A DNA stretch of 64,000 bases, taken from positions 62,001-126,000 of the forward strand of contig JADKFY010000012.1 of the NCBI GenBank assembly GCA_016717305.1, in the 5' to 3' direction. This DNA comes from Flavobacteriales bacterium (GTDB lineage: Bacteria > Bacteroidota > Bacteroidia > Flavobacteriales_F > PHOS-HE28). A model generated the notes under the pieces. It ran no database searches, was not told the DNA's origin, and worked only from the letters and a program-made list of their open reading frames with translations. Shown piece after piece: positions 26,956 to 35,895 of this stretch (its first letter is position 1; each line of letters opens with the position of its first letter). The translations under genes were made by a program, and so were the position numbers.

Positions 26956-29625
26956 ATGGTACAGGAATCCGTTCTCGAGCGTGTGCGATTGCATGTACGG
27001 CATTGGTTCGCCAAAAGGATGCCTCGCACCTTGGTGTTCCATGATCTCGAACATACGCTCGGAGTAGCACGAACTGCTCGCGCCATAGGACAGGCCACGA
27101 GCGCTACACCAGATGATCTGGTCTTTTTGGAGATCGCCGCACTCTTCCATGATACCGGTTATGCAATAGCCCATGACGGACACGAGGAGCACAGTGCGGA
27201 CATCGCCGACGAGGCCCTTACCAAATTCGGTGTGCCCAGGTCTGGTATCGACCACGTGCGTAAGTTGATCATGGCAACCAAACTGTCCAACGTCCCGAGG
27301 GGTCCCCTACAAAAGATCCTACGGGATGCGGACTCATCAAAAGCCGGACAAGCGGACTTCATTGAAAAGAGCGAGTTGCTGCGGAAGGAACTTGGTTCCA
27401 TCCACGGGAAACTGGTACCCGAAGCGAATTGGTTGGAGCAGAACTTGACCTACCTGAAAAGTCATCGCTTCTACACGGCTTATGCCACGAAGCGTTATAC
27501 AGCCCAGAAACAGATCAATATCGGTGTGCTAGAAAAGCGGAAAGCGACACCGGCAAGGAAGCGCGAGCCGCTGCCAGAAATACACGAGCATTATTTCGAC
27601 CGTGACCTGAGTTGGCTCTCCTTCAACGACCGTGTTCTGCAAGAGGCAAAGGATCCCGATGTACCTCTATTGGAGCGCATCAAATTCCTTGCGATCTACT
27701 CGAACAACTTGGATGAATTCTACCGTGTTCGTGTGGCTTCGCTTCGCAGTCTCGGAAAATTGAAGAAGACGTATCGTGCGGCACTGGACGTGCCACCTGA
27801 GAAGCGTGTTGAACGGATCAATGCCAAGGCATTGGCCCAGCAAAAGGAATTCGGATCGCTGTTCCGCGAGGAACTATTACCCGCTTTGGAAAGGAGCGGT
27901 ATCCGCATCCTACAGCCGGAAGGACTTTCAGCCGTCCAGAAACGGTTCGTCCAAACCTACTTCAAGGAAAAGGTGTCCCCCTTGATCTTTACCGCAGCAA
28001 TGCGCACCGGCAATGCTCCTTTCATTGAGGATCGAAAACTGTACTTCGCGTGCCGGCTTCGCACAAAAGGAAAGTCCAAAGAACGTGTGGTGCTTGTGAA
28101 CATTCCCAGTGATGAGCTGGGCCGCTTCATTGCACTACCCGCAACCAAAGGGCGCACTGATATGATCTTTCTGGACGATGCCATTCGTGTTAATCTCGGT
28201 GAATTGTTCACTGGCCATAAAGTCGTGGCCAGTCATGCGATCAAACTCTCGCGCGATGCGGAACTTTACTTGGAGGATGAGTTCGTTGGGAACGTGAAGG
28301 ACAAAGTGCGCAAGAGCCTTCGGAAACGGAGCACCGGTGTACCATCCCGATTTCTTTACGACAGCTCCATGCCGGCCGCGACGCTTGAAGCACTTCGCAC
28401 GTTATTGGCCCTTACCAAACCGGATCTGGTGCCCGGAGGCCGCTACCACAACTTCAGTGATCTGTTGCAGCTCCCCTTAAAAGGATACCCCAAACTGCAT
28501 GATCCACAATGGCCCGCGGTGCCGGACAACATCAGCAAGAATGGCATGAACACCTTTGCTGCGTTGCGTAAAGGAGACCTTTTTTGGCATTTCCCTTATC
28601 ACGATTTCGGAAATGTAGTAAACTGGCTACAGCGCGCTGCGAAGGACCGGCAAGTAAGGCATATCTACATTACGTTATACCGCGTTGCCTACGGATCCGA
28701 AGTTTGTGAAGCATTGGTGGATGCCTTGCACCGTGGAAAGCAGGTGACGGTTTTCGTGGAGGTCCAAGCCCGATTCGATGAACGCTCGAACCTGTTCTGG
28801 GGTGAGGCCTTGGAAAAGGCCGGGGCAACAGTTCGATACAGCTATGCGCACGTGAAGGTGCATTGCAAATTGTGCTTGATCGAACGGATGGAGAACCGAC
28901 GCACAGTTCGCTATGCGTACCTCGGAACCGGAAACTTCAATGAACAAAGCTCCAAGATCTATGCGGACATGGCCATACTTACACGCCGTGTTGCTATTAC
29001 ACGGGAAGTATCCGCCGTGTTCGAGCACCTGATGGATCGCAGTAATAGACCAGCATTGGACCATCTCCTGCTGGCACCACTTTCCATGCGATCCGGACTT
29101 GAAGCCATGGTCGACAAAGAGATCGAAACGGCATTGTTGGGCAGGAAGGCAGAGATCCTTTTGAAATTGAACAGTTTGGAAGACCGAGCCATGATCCGCA
29201 AGTTGTATGACGCGAGCGAGGCAGGTGTAACCGTGCGGTTGATCATACGGGGTATATGCTGTCTGGTGCCCGGGGTGAAGGGTTACAGCGAAGGGGTCGA
29301 AGTGATCAGCATTGTGGACAGATACTTGGAGCATACCCGCGTGTTCATGTTCCACAATAGCGGTAAGCCAAAAGTGTTCTTGAGCAGTGCCGATTGGATG
29401 GGGCGCAATCTGGACCGCCGGATAGAGGTGGCTTTCCCGATCGACGACCCCGCCATCAGAAGTGCTGTGATGGACCTCATGGAGATCCAATGGAATGATT
29501 CCGTAAAAGCACGTTTGATCGATCAAGGGCAGACCAACCCATACGTGCTTACCCCAAAAGGACAGAAGAAAGTGCGGGCACAGAAAGCAACGTGGCGCTA
29601 CTTGCAAAGGCGGGCTGAGGGGTGA
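26956..29625 (+). CDS. ppk1: HD-domain phosphohydrolase fused to polyphosphate kinase 1
   Basis: 889 residues. Residues 1-180 are an HD domain with a complete metal site: HDLEHT (29-34), FHDTGY (65-70), HEEHS (76-80) and RDADSSKAGQ (123-132), closest in pattern to the HD domains of Bacteroidota signalling effectors. After a basic linker (about 195-210), PPK1 begins at YFDRDLSWLSFNDRVL and runs to the end. The phospho-accepting histidine lies in VHCKLCLI, the second conserved histidine in YLEHTRVF, and PGGRYHNFSD and YLGTGNFNE are present. PPK1 makes polyphosphate from ATP; what the HD domain hydrolyses is not visible. The start is fixed by the promoter. A terminator follows at once. The fusion is one uninterrupted frame. 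Confidence 0.92.
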   Translation: MVQESVLERVRLHVRHWFAKRMPRTLVFHDLEHTLGVARTARAIGQATSATPDDLVFLEIAALFHDTGYAIAHDGHEEHSADIADEALTKFGVPRSGIDHVRKLIMATKLSNVPRGPLQKILRDADSSKAGQADFIEKSELLRKELGSIHGKLVPEANWLEQNLTYLKSHRFYTAYATKRYTAQKQINIGVLEKRKATPARKREPLPEIHEHYFDRDLSWLSFNDRVLQEAKDPDVPLLERIKFLAIYSNNLDEFYRVRVASLRSLGKLKKTYRAALDVPPEKRVERINAKALAQQKEFGSLFREELLPALERSGIRILQPEGLSAVQKRFVQTYFKEKVSPLIFTAAMRTGNAPFIEDRKLYFACRLRTKGKSKERVVLVNIPSDELGRFIALPATKGRTDMIFLDDAIRVNLGELFTGHKVVASHAIKLSRDAELYLEDEFVGNVKDKVRKSLRKRSTGVPSRFLYDSSMPAATLEALRTLLALTKPDLVPGGRYHNFSDLLQLPLKGYPKLHDPQWPAVPDNISKNGMNTFAALRKGDLFWHFPYHDFGNVVNWLQRAAKDRQVRHIYITLYRVAYGSEVCEALVDALHRGKQVTVFVEVQARFDERSNLFWGEALEKAGATVRYSYAHVKVHCKLCLIERMENRRTVRYAYLGTGNFNEQSSKIYADMAILTRRVAITREVSAVFEHLMDRSNRPALDHLLLAPLSMRSGLEAMVDKEIETALLGRKAEILLKLNSLEDRAMIRKLYDASEAGVTVRLIIRGICCLVPGVKGYSEGVEVISIVDRYLEHTRVFMFHNSGKPKVFLSSADWMGRNLDRRIEVAFPIDDPAIRSAVMDLMEIQWNDSVKARLIDQGQTNPYVLTPKGQKKVRAQKATWRYLQRRAEG

Positions 29626-29751
29626 GTACAAGAAAGGCGGCCCTTTTCAGAACCGCCTTTTTGTGAAGAATACCGGAGTCGTTCCGCAGCGTAGCGGAAC
29701 GGTGACCTTCCCGCCAGCCCAGCGGATGGCGGGACGCTCTAGCCAGCTGAG
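29626..29751 (-). repeat. Partial, rearranged copy of the tRNA-Ala/terminator unit
   Basis: 29626-29681 matches 29991-30046 at 54 of 56 positions (terminator hairpin plus the tRNA 3' end). Read on the minus strand from 29751, the copy keeps the tRNA D-arm (CTCAGCTGGCTAGAG), variable region AGGTC, T-stem halves and acceptor 3' strand. The anticodon arm is replaced by a 26-base hairpin (TCCCGCCA / TGGCGGGA), and a 16-base insertion in the T loop creates a TTCCGC/GCGGAA hairpin. The 5' acceptor strand is missing; GIY-YIG coding sequence takes its place. It cannot be a functional tRNA-Ala. Confidence 0.85.
29633..29662 (+). terminator. Terminator of the HD-PPK1 gene
   Basis: AAAGGCGG, 12-base loop, CCGCCTTT, then TT, starting eight bases after the HD-PPK1 stop. 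The A-rich left side makes it usable from both strands, so it may also end minus-strand transcription through the GIY-YIG gene. Confidence 0.8.
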
Positions 29752-29990
29752 ATCAGTTGCTCGATGAACCTACGGCTCTTTCGCGCTTTGATGATGCGTT
29801 CCGTGTCCATAGCCTTTGCACGGGTATCGAACCACTTTACCCAACGATGTTCCGATGGGACCCCAGACTTGGTGCTTTTGTTACGCCCACCATTATGATC
29901 CTGCGTCAAGCGCAGCAAAGGATCCTCGGATTGGCCAACGTAATTGCGATCCTTCGATGGGCCGTAAAGAAGGTAGGTAATGCAGGGCAT
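29739..29990 (-). CDS. Small GIY-YIG nuclease-domain protein
   Basis: 83 residues from ATG 29990 (a TTG two codons earlier is less likely). A single GIY-YIG domain: first strand ITYLLYG, second strand NYVGQS ten residues later, then the conserved Arg in DPLLRL and the asparagine of DHNGG; the C-terminal helix ends IEQLISAG. The last three codons and stop (TCA GCT GGC TAG) are the D-arm of the partial tRNA-Ala copy. The start codon abuts the repeat unit that ends the intact tRNA copy (29991 onward). Small proteins of this type occur in Bacteroidota; DNA cleavage and mobility are inferred, not shown. Confidence 0.8.
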   Translation of the reverse strand: MPCITYLLYGPSKDRNYVGQSEDPLLRLTQDHNGGRNKSTKSGVPSEHRWVKWFDTRAKAMDTERIIKARKSRRFIEQLISAG

Positions 29991-29997
29991 GTACAAG

Positions 29998-30026
29998 AAA
30001 GGCGGCCCTTTTCAGAACCGCCTTTT
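29998..30026 (-). terminator. Hairpin after tRNA-Ala
   Basis: Second copy of the AAAGGCGG/CCGCCTTT hairpin, within the 56-base repeat 29991-30046. On the minus strand it follows the tRNA by three bases and ends in CCGCCTTTC, just before the GIY-YIG start codon. Confidence 0.65.
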
Positions 30027-30027
30027 C

Positions 30028-30103
<76 letters not shown>

Positions 30104-30177
30104 TTATTTCAAACCGCTCCTTGCGAAACGAGGTGCGAATTTAGTAAGATCCGGCATATCTCGATCACCTTTGTACC

Positions 30178-31059
30178 ATGGCTTTGGACAAAGCACTCCC
30201 CTCCGTGCTTCTGGATGCACTTTTCACAGAGGCGCATGGACCTGTCACGGTCTTGGATACCATCCCTTTAATTGGCGGCAGTATCAATGATGCCTATCGT
30301 TTGGATACCAGCGAAGGTCCCTACTTTCTGAAGGTGAACAGCGCTGATCGGTTCCCGAGCATGTTCGAAGCGGAGGTGGATGGCCTGTTGCGATTGGCGA
30401 AAGCAGGCACTCGCACGCCAGTTGTTCATGGCCACGGCGAAGCGGATGACACGACTTGGTTGCTTTTGGAATTCGTTGAGAAAGGACAACCAACACGCTC
30501 CTTCTGGCACAGCTTCGGGAAAGGACTTGCCGAACTGCACCGTAACACCAAGCCCTACTTTGGACTTGATCGCAACAATTACATCGGCTCACTGGAACAG
30601 GTGAATACGCCCCGCCCGGCATGGCACACGTTCTTCATGGAACACCGGTTGGAACCATTGGTGAAGAAGGCCCGAGACCTAGGTAAGGTGCAGCCTGGTA
30701 TGGCCTTCCGTTCCGAACGGCTCTTCGGGAAACTGGAAGGTCTATTCCCTAATGAACCACCAGCCCTGTTGCACGGTGATCTTTGGAACGGGAATTTCAT
30801 TTGCACAACAGAACGCGCGCCAGTGCTCATTGATCCGGCGGTGTACTTCGGACATCGTGAAATGGATATCGCCATGACCACCTTGTTCGGTGGTTTCGAT
30901 CCCGAATTCCATGCAGCCTACAACGCGGAATGGCCGCTGGAACGAGGATGGGAAGAGCGCTTGGACCTATGCAACTTGTACCCGTTGCTTGTGCATACCG
31001 TTCTTTTCGGTGGCGAATACGTGCAGCAAGTGGACAATGTGCTCAAGCGGTTCACTTGA
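30178..31059 (+). CDS. Fructosamine kinase family protein
   Basis: 293 residues of the fructosamine-3-kinase family, which phosphorylates sugar adducts on amines or proteins (deglycation). Landmarks: GGSINDAYRLDT near the N-terminus, LLLEFVEKG in the hinge, the catalytic loop LLHGDLWNGNF, and the metal-binding LIDPAVYFGHREMDIAM. Length is normal. A CACCTTTG box lies only four bases before the ATG, so the transcript would be almost leaderless. The physiological substrate is not visible. Confidence 0.9.
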   Translation: MALDKALPSVLLDALFTEAHGPVTVLDTIPLIGGSINDAYRLDTSEGPYFLKVNSADRFPSMFEAEVDGLLRLAKAGTRTPVVHGHGEADDTTWLLLEFVEKGQPTRSFWHSFGKGLAELHRNTKPYFGLDRNNYIGSLEQVNTPRPAWHTFFMEHRLEPLVKKARDLGKVQPGMAFRSERLFGKLEGLFPNEPPALLHGDLWNGNFICTTERAPVLIDPAVYFGHREMDIAMTTLFGGFDPEFHAAYNAEWPLERGWEERLDLCNLYPLLVHTVLFGGEYVQQVDNVLKRFT

Positions 31060-31073
31060 CCCTGCCGACAAGA

Positions 31074-31853
31074 TCAATAAACGATCACCCTACGGACAGG
31101 ATCAACATAGAATCCGGCTGCGGCCTGTTGCGGAACCGGCCTTCCCAGAAGGTCGAACAATTGACCTTGCTTGGCGGTGGAGCGGTAAACATCCGGCAGC
31201 CCCGGAATACCGGTCGTGAAATCGATGGCGCAGGGTTTGGCGACCACGCGCACCTCATCCAACAACCAAGAACCATCTGTGCTTCCGAAGGGCTGCAGGA
31301 TCAACTGGAATCCGCCTAGTGCCATTCCGGGAGCGACTTCGGCACACCCCAGTTCACGAAGGGAAATGGCACTCATCGCATCCGTTGTAGGACCTTCGTA
31401 CACCACATCGGTAGCACCGTTCAGGTCCCGTTTCAAGGAGACACGAAGCATGGTGGGCCCACCCGCGAAAGAGCGATGCTGAATGATCACGGAATCAAGC
31501 TCCATGGAGGTTAGGGTCATGCCGCTGATGATCACCATCTTTTCAGCCACTGGGGTCATTTCCCAGCTTTCGGTAAAGACCGCATTGTCCCAAGTAACAA
31601 TTGGGTGCGGGCATGGTCGAACACCGATCCACGTAGCGCCGGTCCCAAAGAAGTAGGCGTCCTCTTCCGAAGGCAAATTGCACGCAGAACAGCCTGTTTC
31701 GCAGTTAAGCATATCACCGCACGGTGCATTACCCCATTCCCACGTGAGGGATCTGCTCTGTGCAGATGCACTAGCCCCGACGACGCCATCGGTACGACCG
31801 GAAACCACTAGAAGGCAAACGCGGAGAAAGGGAATGATGGGCTGCAAATGCAT
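31074..31853 (-). CDS. Secreted protein with a minimal T9SS-like C-terminus
   Basis: 259 residues, ATG at 31853. The N-terminus is hydrophobic up to ASASAQS, fitting a signal peptide. The body is beta-rich with six cysteines in the first 60 residues after cleavage (CGDMLNCETGCSACNLP) and reads like a jelly-roll module (GGFQLILQPFGSTDGSWLLDEVRVV). The last 30 residues (LFDLLGRPVPQQAAAGFYVDPVRRVIVY) look like a shortened type A sorting signal. No function can be assigned. The gene converges with the fructosamine kinase gene 14 bases away. Confidence 0.65.
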   Translation of the reverse strand: MHLQPIIPFLRVCLLVVSGRTDGVVGASASAQSRSLTWEWGNAPCGDMLNCETGCSACNLPSEEDAYFFGTGATWIGVRPCPHPIVTWDNAVFTESWEMTPVAEKMVIISGMTLTSMELDSVIIQHRSFAGGPTMLRVSLKRDLNGATDVVYEGPTTDAMSAISLRELGCAEVAPGMALGGFQLILQPFGSTDGSWLLDEVRVVAKPCAIDFTTGIPGLPDVYRSTAKQGQLFDLLGRPVPQQAAAGFYVDPVRRVIVY

Positions 31854-31922
31854 TTACCGGTTTTGAATTCCGCCGCAAAGGTCTGCTTTTCAGTTCATTT
31901 ATCCTAGTTGGCTGATGTTCGC

Positions 31923-32908
31923 TCAGAACTGAGGATGCATGGGTTCGTTGTCCAGCACCTTGGAGATCTTTTCCATTACAGCACCGGTCAACTTGTCCTG
32001 GGCATCCACTGCACCGAGGTTCTCCTTCAGCTGGGCCTCCTTGCTCGCGCCCAAGATCACAGTGCTCACGTGTGGGTTCTTTAAACACCAAGCGAGCGCC
32101 ATTACCGGCAAGGAGAGATCGAGCTTCCCGGCGATCGCTTTCAGCTTGTCCACTTTCTTGAGCCGAGCTTCGGTGAGTTCCCGTTCGCGCAACCAATCCA
32201 AACCTTCCATAGTTAGCCGGGTTCCCTTGTTGGCTTTTGTATCCCGGTGTTTACCACTGAGAATGCCGCTGGCCAACGGGCTCCATACCGTGGTGCCGAG
32301 TCCGACGGTCTTGTAGATCTGTCCAAACTCCACTTCGACCTTTTCTCGGTGGAACATGTTGTACTGGGGCTGTTCCATTATCGGGCCGATCAAGTGGTTC
32401 TGCTTGGCGAACATGTGCGCTTCCATGATCTCTTGCGCACTCCATTCACTGGTACCCCAATACAGGATCTTGCCGCTCATGATCAATTGGTGCATGGTCC
32501 AGACGGTCTCTTCGATCGGCGTGTTCTTGTCCGGCCGGTGGCAGAAGAACAGATCGATGTACTCCACCTGCAATCGCTTCAACGCATCGTTGCATCCTTC
32601 AACCATGTGCTTCCGGTGCAGTCCGACCTGGGTTGGAAGTTTCCCCCGGACCCGAAGAAGACCTTGCTGCTCACGATCCATGTATCGCGCGGCCATTTCA
32701 TCTTCTTCAGGATCTTGCCCATGACCCGTTCGCTTTCACCACGAGCGTAGATCTCCGCATTATCGAAGAAGTTGATACCGCCATCGTAGGCGGTCTTCAT
32801 CAACTTTTCCGCGATCGGATCACCGATCTGTTTGCCGAAGGTGAGCCACGAACCCAGTGAGAGTTCGGAAACTTGTAGGCCGGAGTTGCCAAGGCGACGG
32901 TAGCGCAT
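31923..32908 (-). CDS. Aldo/keto reductase (one frameshift)
   Basis: NADPH-dependent reductase of the potassium-channel beta-subunit/YghZ-like group. Start ATG 32908: MRYRRLGNSGLQVSELSLGSW, then catalytic Asp and Tyr in FFDNAEIYARGESERVMG and Lys in SSKVFFGSGG. The frame breaks at about 32640; the continuation KLPTQVGLHRKHMVEG lies in another frame with catalytic His in FFCHRPD and the cofactor-binding VSTVILGASKE. Adding one T to the TTT at 32640-32642 (plus strand) gives GGKLPTQVG and a normal ~328-residue enzyme. The substrate is unknown. Confidence 0.85.
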
Positions 32909-33082
32909 GTGTTCAGTGGATCGAAATGTTCCTATGAGAAAAAGGTCTGCACGGATCGGACAACATTGGTCCCTTTGCGCATGCTGCCAAGGTAATTCCA
33001 GAAAGTGTATTCAGACTTGGGCCAACGTGCTTGTGCTCTTTGTCGTGTATGAACATGTGTTCCGGCCACATAGCTTTGTACC

Positions 33083-33763
33083 ATGCGGATCCTGGTAGTG
33101 GAAGACGAGCCCAAAGTGGCGGCATTCATCAAGCAAGGGCTAGAGGAAAGCGGTCATGAAGTGCTCAGTGCCTATGATGGTGCAATGGGAAAGCGATTGG
33201 CCCTTGAAGGATCCGTGGAGATGGTCCTCCTTGATGTGATCCTGCCCAACGCGAGCGGGATCGAAACTTGCAAGGCAATTCGCCAAGCCGGTGGGCAAAT
33301 GCCGATCTTGATGTTGACCGCCTTGGGCACCACCAATGACAAGGTGCTCGGTCTGGATGCGGGGGCGGACGACTATCTGGTGAAGCCCTTTGAATTCCAG
33401 GAACTTCTCGCACGTATCCGTTCATTGGGTCGACGCGGGCATGTTGTCCAAGTGACCGAGGAAAAACCGAGTTACAAGGATTTGCAGTTGGACCCCACGA
33501 AGAAAGAAGCTGTCCGGGGCGATCACCACATTCACCTGACATCGAAGGAATATGCGCTCGCTGAATTCTTCGTCCTGAACCCTGAGCGCGTTCACTCACG
33601 CACGGAACTGATCAGCAAGATCTGGAAACTGGATAACTTCAATGGCACCAATGTGGTCGAAAGCTATATCAAGATCCTGCGGCAAAAGATCGATCGCGAT
33701 TTCGAACCGAAGTTGATCCACACCCGATACGGCCAAGGCTATATCCTTACGGATAGGCCATGA
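33083..33763 (+). CDS. OmpR-family response regulator
   Basis: 226 residues: receiver with acidic residues in VVEDEPK, phosphoacceptor Asp51 (LLDVILP), LTALGT and the YLVKPFEF lysine; C-terminal winged helix (LTSKEYALAEFFVLNPERVHSRTEL ... YGQGYIL). It resembles CusR/QseB-type regulators. An exact TAGCTTTG -7 box at 33071-33078 lies four bases before the ATG. The stop overlaps the kinase start (ATGA). Confidence 0.93.
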   Translation: MRILVVEDEPKVAAFIKQGLEESGHEVLSAYDGAMGKRLALEGSVEMVLLDVILPNASGIETCKAIRQAGGQMPILMLTALGTTNDKVLGLDAGADDYLVKPFEFQELLARIRSLGRRGHVVQVTEEKPSYKDLQLDPTKKEAVRGDHHIHLTSKEYALAEFFVLNPERVHSRTELISKIWKLDNFNGTNVVESYIKILRQKIDRDFEPKLIHTRYGQGYILTDRP

Positions 33764-35145
33764 ACATCCGCACGCGTTTGGCCGTGCAGTTCTCGTTGTT
33801 GGCCTCTTTTATCCTAGGTGCCGCATTCTTGGTGGTTTACCTGCGTGCGGCTGAATTCCGACAGGAACAGTTCCGTGATCGATTGTATGAGCGGGGTAAG
33901 AATGTGGCTAATCTCTTGCTTCAAGTGGATGAGGTTGACGAACGGCTGTTGCGGAAGATCGAACTCAACAGCACTGTACGATTGCCGGAGGAGGTGATCG
34001 CCTTATTTGACGACCACGACGAGCAAGTGCTTCGGTTGGGCGTGGACAAAGACCTGCCGTTTGGCGAAATGATCGCGATTGCCAAAAAGCAAGGGACCAT
34101 GTTCCGCGTGGACGATGGTCGCGAATCCATCGGCTTCGTCTTCCAGAACGGCACTCTGTCCAATACGGTGATCGCATCAGGATTCGATCGCTTTGGCAGG
34201 GGAAAGCTCAATGACCAGGCCAAGGTCATGCTGGCCACATTCCTCATCGGGCTCGTCACCATCTTCCTTATCGGAAGGGTTTTTGCCAAAAGGGCCCTTT
34301 CTCCTTTTCAGCGTTTGGTGCAAGAGCTACACTCCATTGGTGCTTCAGACCTTTCCAAACGCGTGGACCCCGGGAATGGCACAGATGAAAAGGCGCAATT
34401 GGCTTCGTCCTTCAACGCATTGTTGGAACGCTTGCAAGGGGCCTTTACCGCGCAGAAGAACTTTGTTTCCAACGCTTCACACGAAATGCGGAATCCGCTT
34501 ACCGCAGTTTCAGGCCAGATCGATGTGCTCTTACTGAGATCCCGAAGTGAAAAAGAATACGAGACGGCCCTGAGGTCCGTCCAAGAAGACCTGCGCAGTG
34601 TGAATCGTTTGAACGACCGATTGCTCTTGATGGCCCAAGCGGAGATCGAGTCGAACTTGATCCACTTCGACCCGGTACGTTTGGATGAAGTGATCTGGGT
34701 TGCACGTGAAGAGGTATTACGAATGAACAACGCATATTCAGTGGACGTGAAAATTGCGGATGTGGAAAGCGATATGGACCTGACCGTGAACGGCAACACG
34801 ATCCTTTTGCGGTCAATGATCACGAACCTAACGGAGAACGCCTGCAAATACTCCCCCGATCACCATGCCACGATCACCGTACGTGGTGGTCATAAAGAAG
34901 TTGTGCTTCGCGTGGATGACAATGGACCCGGCATTGCTGAGGCCGAACAGCAAAGGATCTTCGAGCATTTCTTTCGGGCCCGTAATACCGGTGGGGCACA
35001 CGGACACGGCATAGGCTTGGCCCTTGTGAAGCGGATCGCAGAGCAACACGGTGGCAAGGTGAAGCTTGAATCGGAATTGGGCAAGGGGTCCTCATTTATT
35101 GTGCTTTTGCCAAACGGGGGTCCACTCCCCAGCCAACATACGTGA
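33760..35145 (+). CDS. Sensor histidine kinase with HAMP domain
   Basis: 461 residues. Helix 1 (LLASFILGAAFLVVYL), a ~145-residue extracytoplasmic region, helix 2 (ATFLIGLVTIFLIGRVFA), then HAMP (ALSPFQRLVQELHSI). The HisKA histidine is in SHEMRNPLTAVSGQ and the HATPase has N box TENACKYS, DDNGPGI and GHGIGLALV. This is the CusS-like layout that goes with the regulator it overlaps. It converges with a MacAB-like exporter operon; regulation of that exporter is possible but unproven. Confidence 0.92.
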   Translation: MNIRTRLAVQFSLLASFILGAAFLVVYLRAAEFRQEQFRDRLYERGKNVANLLLQVDEVDERLLRKIELNSTVRLPEEVIALFDDHDEQVLRLGVDKDLPFGEMIAIAKKQGTMFRVDDGRESIGFVFQNGTLSNTVIASGFDRFGRGKLNDQAKVMLATFLIGLVTIFLIGRVFAKRALSPFQRLVQELHSIGASDLSKRVDPGNGTDEKAQLASSFNALLERLQGAFTAQKNFVSNASHEMRNPLTAVSGQIDVLLLRSRSEKEYETALRSVQEDLRSVNRLNDRLLLMAQAEIESNLIHFDPVRLDEVIWVAREEVLRMNNAYSVDVKIADVESDMDLTVNGNTILLRSMITNLTENACKYSPDHHATITVRGGHKEVVLRVDDNGPGIAEAEQQRIFEHFFRARNTGGAHGHGIGLALVKRIAEQHGGKVKLESELGKGSSFIVLLPNGGPLPSQHT

Positions 35146-35211
35146 CCTCCATTTGGACCAGCGCTTCGATCAAAGGTCGGTATGCGCAACCCAATACATT
35201 CCGTGTGATCA

Positions 35212-35895
35212 TCAACTCACTACGCGCCCATCGTCCATCTCAATGATGCGGTCCGTGCGTTTGGCAAAATCCTCGTCGTGGGTTACCACCAGTAAACTTC
35301 GCTTGTGTTCTTGGGCGATCCGCTGGAAGATCTCGAAGACGATCTCGCTGTTGCGGCTGTCCAAATTGCCCGTTGGCTCGTCTCCCATGATGATGTGCGG
35401 GTCGTTGATCATGGCGCGGGCGATGGCTACTCGTTGCTTTTGCCCGCCACTGATCTGGTTCGCTCCTTTCAACGCGTGATCCCCGATCTCCAATTCGCGT
35501 AACAATTCCATGGCGCGGTGCTCCACTTCGGCCTTGCTCTTCTTTCCGAGCTTCAATCCCGGCAGCATCACGTTGTGCAACACGCTGAACTCGGTGAGCA
35601 GGTAATGGAACTGGAACACGAAACCGATCTTCTCGTTACGGATCGCCGCCAGCCTCGCCGGGGTCGCCATTCGTGTTGCTTCACCATCGATCCGCAACTC
35701 TCCTTCGTAGTCGGTATCCATGGTGCTGAGGATGTACAACAAGGTGCTCTTACCGCAACCGCTCTTACCCGTGATGCTCACGAACTCCCCCTGCGCGACA
35801 CTGAGCGAAACATCCTTCAACACTTGGATGGTCACGGGATCGTGGAAGTACTTGTTCACCTTCTCCACTTCGAGGACCATTTTCGCTTCCATCAT
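35212..35895 (-). CDS. ABC transporter ATP-binding protein (LolD/MacB type)
   Basis: 227 residues. Walker A GKSGCGKST, signature ISGGQKQRVAIARA, Walker B IIMGDEP and the switch VTHDEDFAKR identify a MacB/LolD-type ATPase that drives mechanotransmission rather than direct substrate passage. Start at 35895, overlapping the permease stop (ATGA); an ATG at 35880 is the alternative. Third gene of adaptor-permease-ATPase, so it likely powers export of a peptide, lipid or drug; substrate unknown. Confidence 0.92.
   Translation of the reverse strand: MMEAKMVLEVEKVNKYFHDPVTIQVLKDVSLSVAQGEFVSITGKSGCGKSTLLYILSTMDTDYEGELRIDGEATRMATPARLAAIRNEKIGFVFQFHYLLTEFSVLHNVMLPGLKLGKKSKAEVEHRAMELLRELEIGDHALKGANQISGGQKQRVAIARAMINDPHIIMGDEPTGNLDSRNSEIVFEIFQRIAQEHKRSLLVVTHDEDFAKRTDRIIEMDDGRVVS

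Noticed and set aside
29663..29751. A second functional tRNA-Ala
   Set aside because: No 5' acceptor strand, anticodon arm replaced, T loop expanded; it cannot fold into a usable tRNA.
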